Source: Streptomyces catenulae
Lineage (GTDB): Bacteria > Actinomycetota > Actinomycetes > Streptomycetales > Streptomycetaceae
Direction of reading: 5' to 3'
Assembly (NCBI RefSeq): GCF_000718015.1
Contig: NZ_JODY01000006.1
Span: forward strand, 1-64,000
Length of the DNA: 64,000 nt
Below, piece after piece: positions 61,169-64,000 of the stretch. The first letter of the stretch is position 1, and each line of letters opens with the position of its first letter. The translations under genes and the position numbers were made by a program. Below the pieces are notes generated by a model. It was given only the letters and a program-made list of their open reading frames with translations. It did not search any database and was not told the origin of the DNA.

Positions 61169-62806
61169 GTGAGAAGAACAGCAGCACTCGGCGCCGCCGG
61201 AACCCTGGTGGCCGGGACGCTCCTCGCCGGAGCCGTCACCGCCACCCCCGCCACCGCCGGTGAGCGCCACCCCGCCTCCTCCGCCGCGGACCGCGGAGTG
61301 CGGACCGCCGCCGCCCGCGCCGCCGCCGCGGGCGTCAACTGGCAGGACTGCCCCGCCGACTGGGGCCTGAAGGCCCCGATCCAGTGCGGCTACGTCACCG
61401 TCCCCGTCGACTACGCCCGCCCCGACGGCCGCACCATCAAGATCGCCGTGGACCGGGTCGGCAACACCGGCGGCAAGGACGCGCGACAGGGCGCCCTGAT
61501 CTACAACCCCGGCGGCCCCGGCGGCTCCGGAATGCGCTTCCCCACCCGCGTCACCGGCGACAACCCGCTGTGGAAGAAGACCTCCGCCGCCTACGACTTC
61601 GTCGGCTTCGACCCGCGCGGCGTCGGCCACTCCGCCGCCATCTCCTGCGTCGACCCGCAGGAGTTCGTCAGCGCCCCCAAGGCCGACCCGGTCCCCGGCA
61701 ACGAGGCGGACAAGCGCGCCCAGCGCAAGCTCGCCAAGGAGTACGCCGACGGCTGCGCCGCCCGCAGCGGCGACCTGCTGCCCTACCTCACGACGCCCAA
61801 CACCGCCCGCGACATGGACGTCATCCGCGCCGCGCTCGGCGAGAAGAAGCTGAACTACCTCGGCGTCTCCTACGGCACCTACCTCGGCGCCGTCTACGGC
61901 ACGCTCTTCCCGGACCACGTCCGCCGGATGGTCGTCGACAGCGTCGTCAACCCCGCGCGCGAGAAGGTCTGGTACCAGGCCAACCTCGACCAGGACGTCG
62001 CGTTCGAGACCCGCTGGGGCGACTGGAAGAAGTGGGTCGCCAAGAACGACGCGACCTACCACATCGGTGACACCCCCGAGAAGGTCCAGGCGGAGTGGGA
62101 GAAGCTGCGCGCGGGCGCCAAGAAGAAGCCCATCGGCGGCCTCGTCGGTCCCGCCGAGCTGATCGGCTTCTTCCAGCAGGCGCCCTACTACGACTCGATG
62201 TGGGCACCCGCCGCCGAGGTGTGGAGCGCCTACCGCGCCGGTGACGAGAAGCCGCTGGTCGAGAACGCCGGTCCGAACCTCAAGGACACGGCCGGGAACA
62301 TCGCCGCCGAGAACAGCAACGCGGTCTACACCGCCGTCGAGTGCACCGACACCAAGTGGCCCACGAACTGGCGCACCTGGGACCGTGACAACACCCGCGT
62401 CCACGCCCAGGCGCCCTTCATGACCTGGGCGAACGCCTGGATGAACCTGCCCTGCGCGACCTGGTCCGCCAAGCAGCAGCGCCCCGTCGACGTCAAGAGC
62501 GGCAAGGGCCTGCCGCCGGTGCTGCTCGTCCAGAGCACCCGCGACGCCGCCACCCCGTACGAGGGCGCGGTCGAGCTGCACAAGCGGTTCGCCGGTTCGC
62601 GGCTGATCACCGAGAAGGACGCCGGTTCGCACGGCGTCACCGGTCTGGTCAACCCCTGCATCAACGACCGGGTCGACGCCTACCTCCTGGAGGGCAGGAC
62701 CGACGCCAAGGACGTGACGTGCGCCCCGCACGCCACCCCCGAGCCCGCCAAGAAGAGCGTCAAGGCCGCCGCCGTGGGCGCGAGCGACCTGCCCGCCATC
62801 CCCTGA
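61169..62806 (+). CDS. Secreted S33 tripeptidyl aminopeptidase-type hydrolase
   Basis: A 545-residue exported alpha/beta hydrolase of the streptomycete Tap/SlpD group, which cleaves tripeptides from protein N-termini. A signal peptide spans about 1-32 (RRTAALGAAGTLVAGTLLAGAV...ATA). The oxyanion region is YNPGGPGGSG, the nucleophile Ser234 lies in LGVSYGTYLGAVYG, the acid in QSTRDAATP and the histidine in DAGSHGVT; the C-terminal TAP-like domain includes PCATW and NPCIN cysteines. GTG 61169 follows AGGGGGA by 8 bases. A hairpin terminator follows. Confidence 0.93.
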   Translation: MRRTAALGAAGTLVAGTLLAGAVTATPATAGERHPASSAADRGVRTAAARAAAAGVNWQDCPADWGLKAPIQCGYVTVPVDYARPDGRTIKIAVDRVGNTGGKDARQGALIYNPGGPGGSGMRFPTRVTGDNPLWKKTSAAYDFVGFDPRGVGHSAAISCVDPQEFVSAPKADPVPGNEADKRAQRKLAKEYADGCAARSGDLLPYLTTPNTARDMDVIRAALGEKKLNYLGVSYGTYLGAVYGTLFPDHVRRMVVDSVVNPAREKVWYQANLDQDVAFETRWGDWKKWVAKNDATYHIGDTPEKVQAEWEKLRAGAKKKPIGGLVGPAELIGFFQQAPYYDSMWAPAAEVWSAYRAGDEKPLVENAGPNLKDTAGNIAAENSNAVYTAVECTDTKWPTNWRTWDRDNTRVHAQAPFMTWANAWMNLPCATWSAKQQRPVDVKSGKGLPPVLLVQSTRDAATPYEGAVELHKRFAGSRLITEKDAGSHGVTGLVNPCINDRVDAYLLEGRTDAKDVTCAPHATPEPAKKSVKAAAVGASDLPAIP

Positions 62807-62822
62807 CCGGCACAGCCGTACG

Positions 62823-62858
62823 GCGCGGGCGTCCCGGACCTCTCCGGGGCGCCCGCGC
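62823..62858. terminator. Hairpin terminator after the S33 peptidase
   Basis: GCGCGGGCGTCCC at 62823-62835 and GGGGCGCCCGCGC at 62846-62858 form a 13-bp stem with one G-U pair and a 10-base loop, 17 bases after the stop. Confidence 0.8.
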
Positions 62859-62899
62859 CCGCGCGTTGCGGCCCCGGCGGGTGCCCCCGGACGCCCGGG

Positions 62900-62910
62900 G
62901 AACCGGTTTC
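62900..62910. promoter_or_regulatory. LacI-type operator upstream of lacI
   Basis: AACCGGTT at 62901-62908, within GAACCGGTTTC, has the central CG typical of LacI/PurR operators. It lies about 90 bases before the LacI-family start and just upstream of TAGCAT (62926-62931), a possible -10 box. Autoregulation is likely. Confidence 0.6.
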
Positions 62911-62995
62911 AGAGAGCGGTTGCACTAGCATCGGACGCCCGGACCGCGCACCCGCGCCGACGTCCGGCCGACGCCCGGCCGCAAGGAGGCAGCAG

Positions 62996-63973
62996 ATGGC
63001 GACACTCGCGGACGTGGCACGCGCGGCCGGGGTCTCCAAGGCCACCGCCTCGCGCGCGCTGACCCGCCCGGAGATGGTGACGGAGGCGACCCGCGCGAAG
63101 GTACGGGCCGCCGCGGCGAGCCTCGGCTTCCAGCCCAACCGCAGCGCCCGCGCGCTGACCACCGGCCGTACCGGGCTGATCGGCCTGATCGTGCCGACGC
63201 TGGCCAACCCCTTCTTCTCCCCGCTGGTCCTCGGCGCGCAACGCGCCGCCGAGGAGGCCGACGCCCATCTGCTCATCAGCGTCTCCGAGGCGGACGCCGA
63301 CCGGGAGGCGGCGCTCGCCGCGCGCCTGGGCGAACAGGCCGACGGCGTCGTCATGGTGGCGCCCGTCGGCACGGACGCCGCGCTGCGCGAGCACGCCCGG
63401 CAGCGCCCGCTGATCCTCGTCGACCGCCGCGTCGGCCGGTTGCCCGCCGTCGTCCTCGACGCCGAGGAGGGCGCCACCCGCCTCGCCGACCACCTCCTGG
63501 AGCTGGGCCACCGCGACCTCGCGTACATCTCCGGCCCGCCCGGCTCCTGGTCGGACACCCACCGCCGGGCGGCCCTCGCCGAACGGACCGCCGCCGCCGG
63601 AGCCCGTCTGCACGTACGGGGCCCGCTGCCGCCCACCTTCGACGCGGGCATCGCCGCCGCCTCCCGGCTCCCCGCCGAGGCCACCGCGGTGCTCGGCTAC
63701 AACAGCTATCTCACCCTCGGTCTGCTGCACGGTCTGCGCGCCGCGGGCCGCCGGGTCCCCGACGACCTGAGCGTCGCGGCGGGCGACGACCTCACCGCCT
63801 TCGCCGCCACCGACCCGCCGGTCACCGCGCTGGCCCTCCCCGTCGAGGAGGCGGGCGCCACGGCTGTGCGCCGCCTCCTCGACCTGTGCGCCGGAACGGG
63901 CACCCGCACCACCACCCGGCTCGCGCCCCGGCTGGAGGTCCGCGCCTCCACGGGGCCGCCGGGAGACCGCTGA
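62996..63973 (+). CDS. LacI family transcriptional regulator
   Basis: A 325-residue regulator. The helix-turn-helix (about 3-25; TLADVARAAGVSKATASRALTRPEMVTEATRAKVRAAAASLGFQPNRSARAL, including the hinge) is canonical. The periplasmic-binding-like effector domain starts GLIGLIVPTLANPFFSPLVLGAQRAAEEADAHLLI. The usual DNA-kinking hinge sequence is ARAL. Sugar or nucleoside ligand is unknown. AAGGAGG precedes the ATG. It ends 27 bases before the window edge, so any regulated neighbour lies beyond it. Confidence 0.93.
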   Translation: MATLADVARAAGVSKATASRALTRPEMVTEATRAKVRAAAASLGFQPNRSARALTTGRTGLIGLIVPTLANPFFSPLVLGAQRAAEEADAHLLISVSEADADREAALAARLGEQADGVVMVAPVGTDAALREHARQRPLILVDRRVGRLPAVVLDAEEGATRLADHLLELGHRDLAYISGPPGSWSDTHRRAALAERTAAAGARLHVRGPLPPTFDAGIAAASRLPAEATAVLGYNSYLTLGLLHGLRAAGRRVPDDLSVAAGDDLTAFAATDPPVTALALPVEEAGATAVRRLLDLCAGTGTRTTTRLAPRLEVRASTGPPGDR

Positions 63974-64000
63974 ACGCCCGGCGGACGGCCCGTCACCACC

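Overview
The window is about 64 kb of very GC-rich DNA with dense, short-spaced, bidirectionally arranged genes, GTG/TTG starts, strong hairpin terminators and apparently leaderless promoters. Protein families (DasR-like GntR, ROK, roadblock proteins, an SGAP-like aminopeptidase, F420-type oxidoreductase, urease without UreE, S33 tripeptidyl peptidase) point to a Streptomyces or close relative. The first 59 bases are not genomic: they are an Illumina Nextera i7 adapter left on the contig end. No rRNA, tRNA, CRISPR array, insertion sequence or prophage was seen.

Layout. 0-12 kb: an unrecognised coiled-coil protein; a TetR/DUF4345 divergent pair sharing a palindromic operator; threonine degradation (tdh-kbl) followed by a LysR regulator; a hydroxyacid dehydrogenase facing an MFS transporter-IclR-nitrilase operon; VOC and DinB proteins. 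12-17 kb: a three-subunit molybdenum aldehyde oxidoreductase (PaoABC type) with a divergent TetR. 17-24 kb: AraC/MFS pair, methyltransferase, ACT-GNAT protein, Tat-exported PhoD phosphatase, VOC protein. 24-27 kb: a GntR regulator with a dre-like site on its own promoter, an orphan 82-residue small protein behind a structured leader, and a ROK regulator. 27-36 kb: mug-purB, GDSL hydrolase, TetR with paired operators on a flavin monooxygenase promoter, two CNNM/CorC proteins, a membrane acyltransferase. 36-45 kb: GNAT, F420-type oxidoreductase, an RHH regulator with four TGGCGCCA palindromes, DUF4097, P450, DMT exporter, an RHH/degenerate-Fic toxin-antitoxin pair, MFS and methyltransferase. 45-50 kb: biotin synthesis (bioBAD divergent from bioF). 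50-53 kb: RsbW-like ATPase, an NlpC/P60 wall hydrolase controlled by a c-di-AMP (ydaO) riboswitch with a Crp-like site upstream, and a secreted M28 aminopeptidase. 53-58 kb: ureABCFGD. 58-61 kb: a four-gene roadblock cluster with no GTPase or kinase. 61-64 kb: secreted S33 peptidase and a LacI regulator.

The most interesting items are: (1) the Crp-site plus c-di-AMP riboswitch on a wall hydrolase; (2) two unrelated RHH genes with the same architecture, a leaderless start preceded by a promoter with paired palindromes inside it; (3) the orphan roadblock cluster; (4) the small protein with a terminator-like leader; (5) the dre-like GntR promoter. Functions are inferred from motifs read by eye; no database search was possible.
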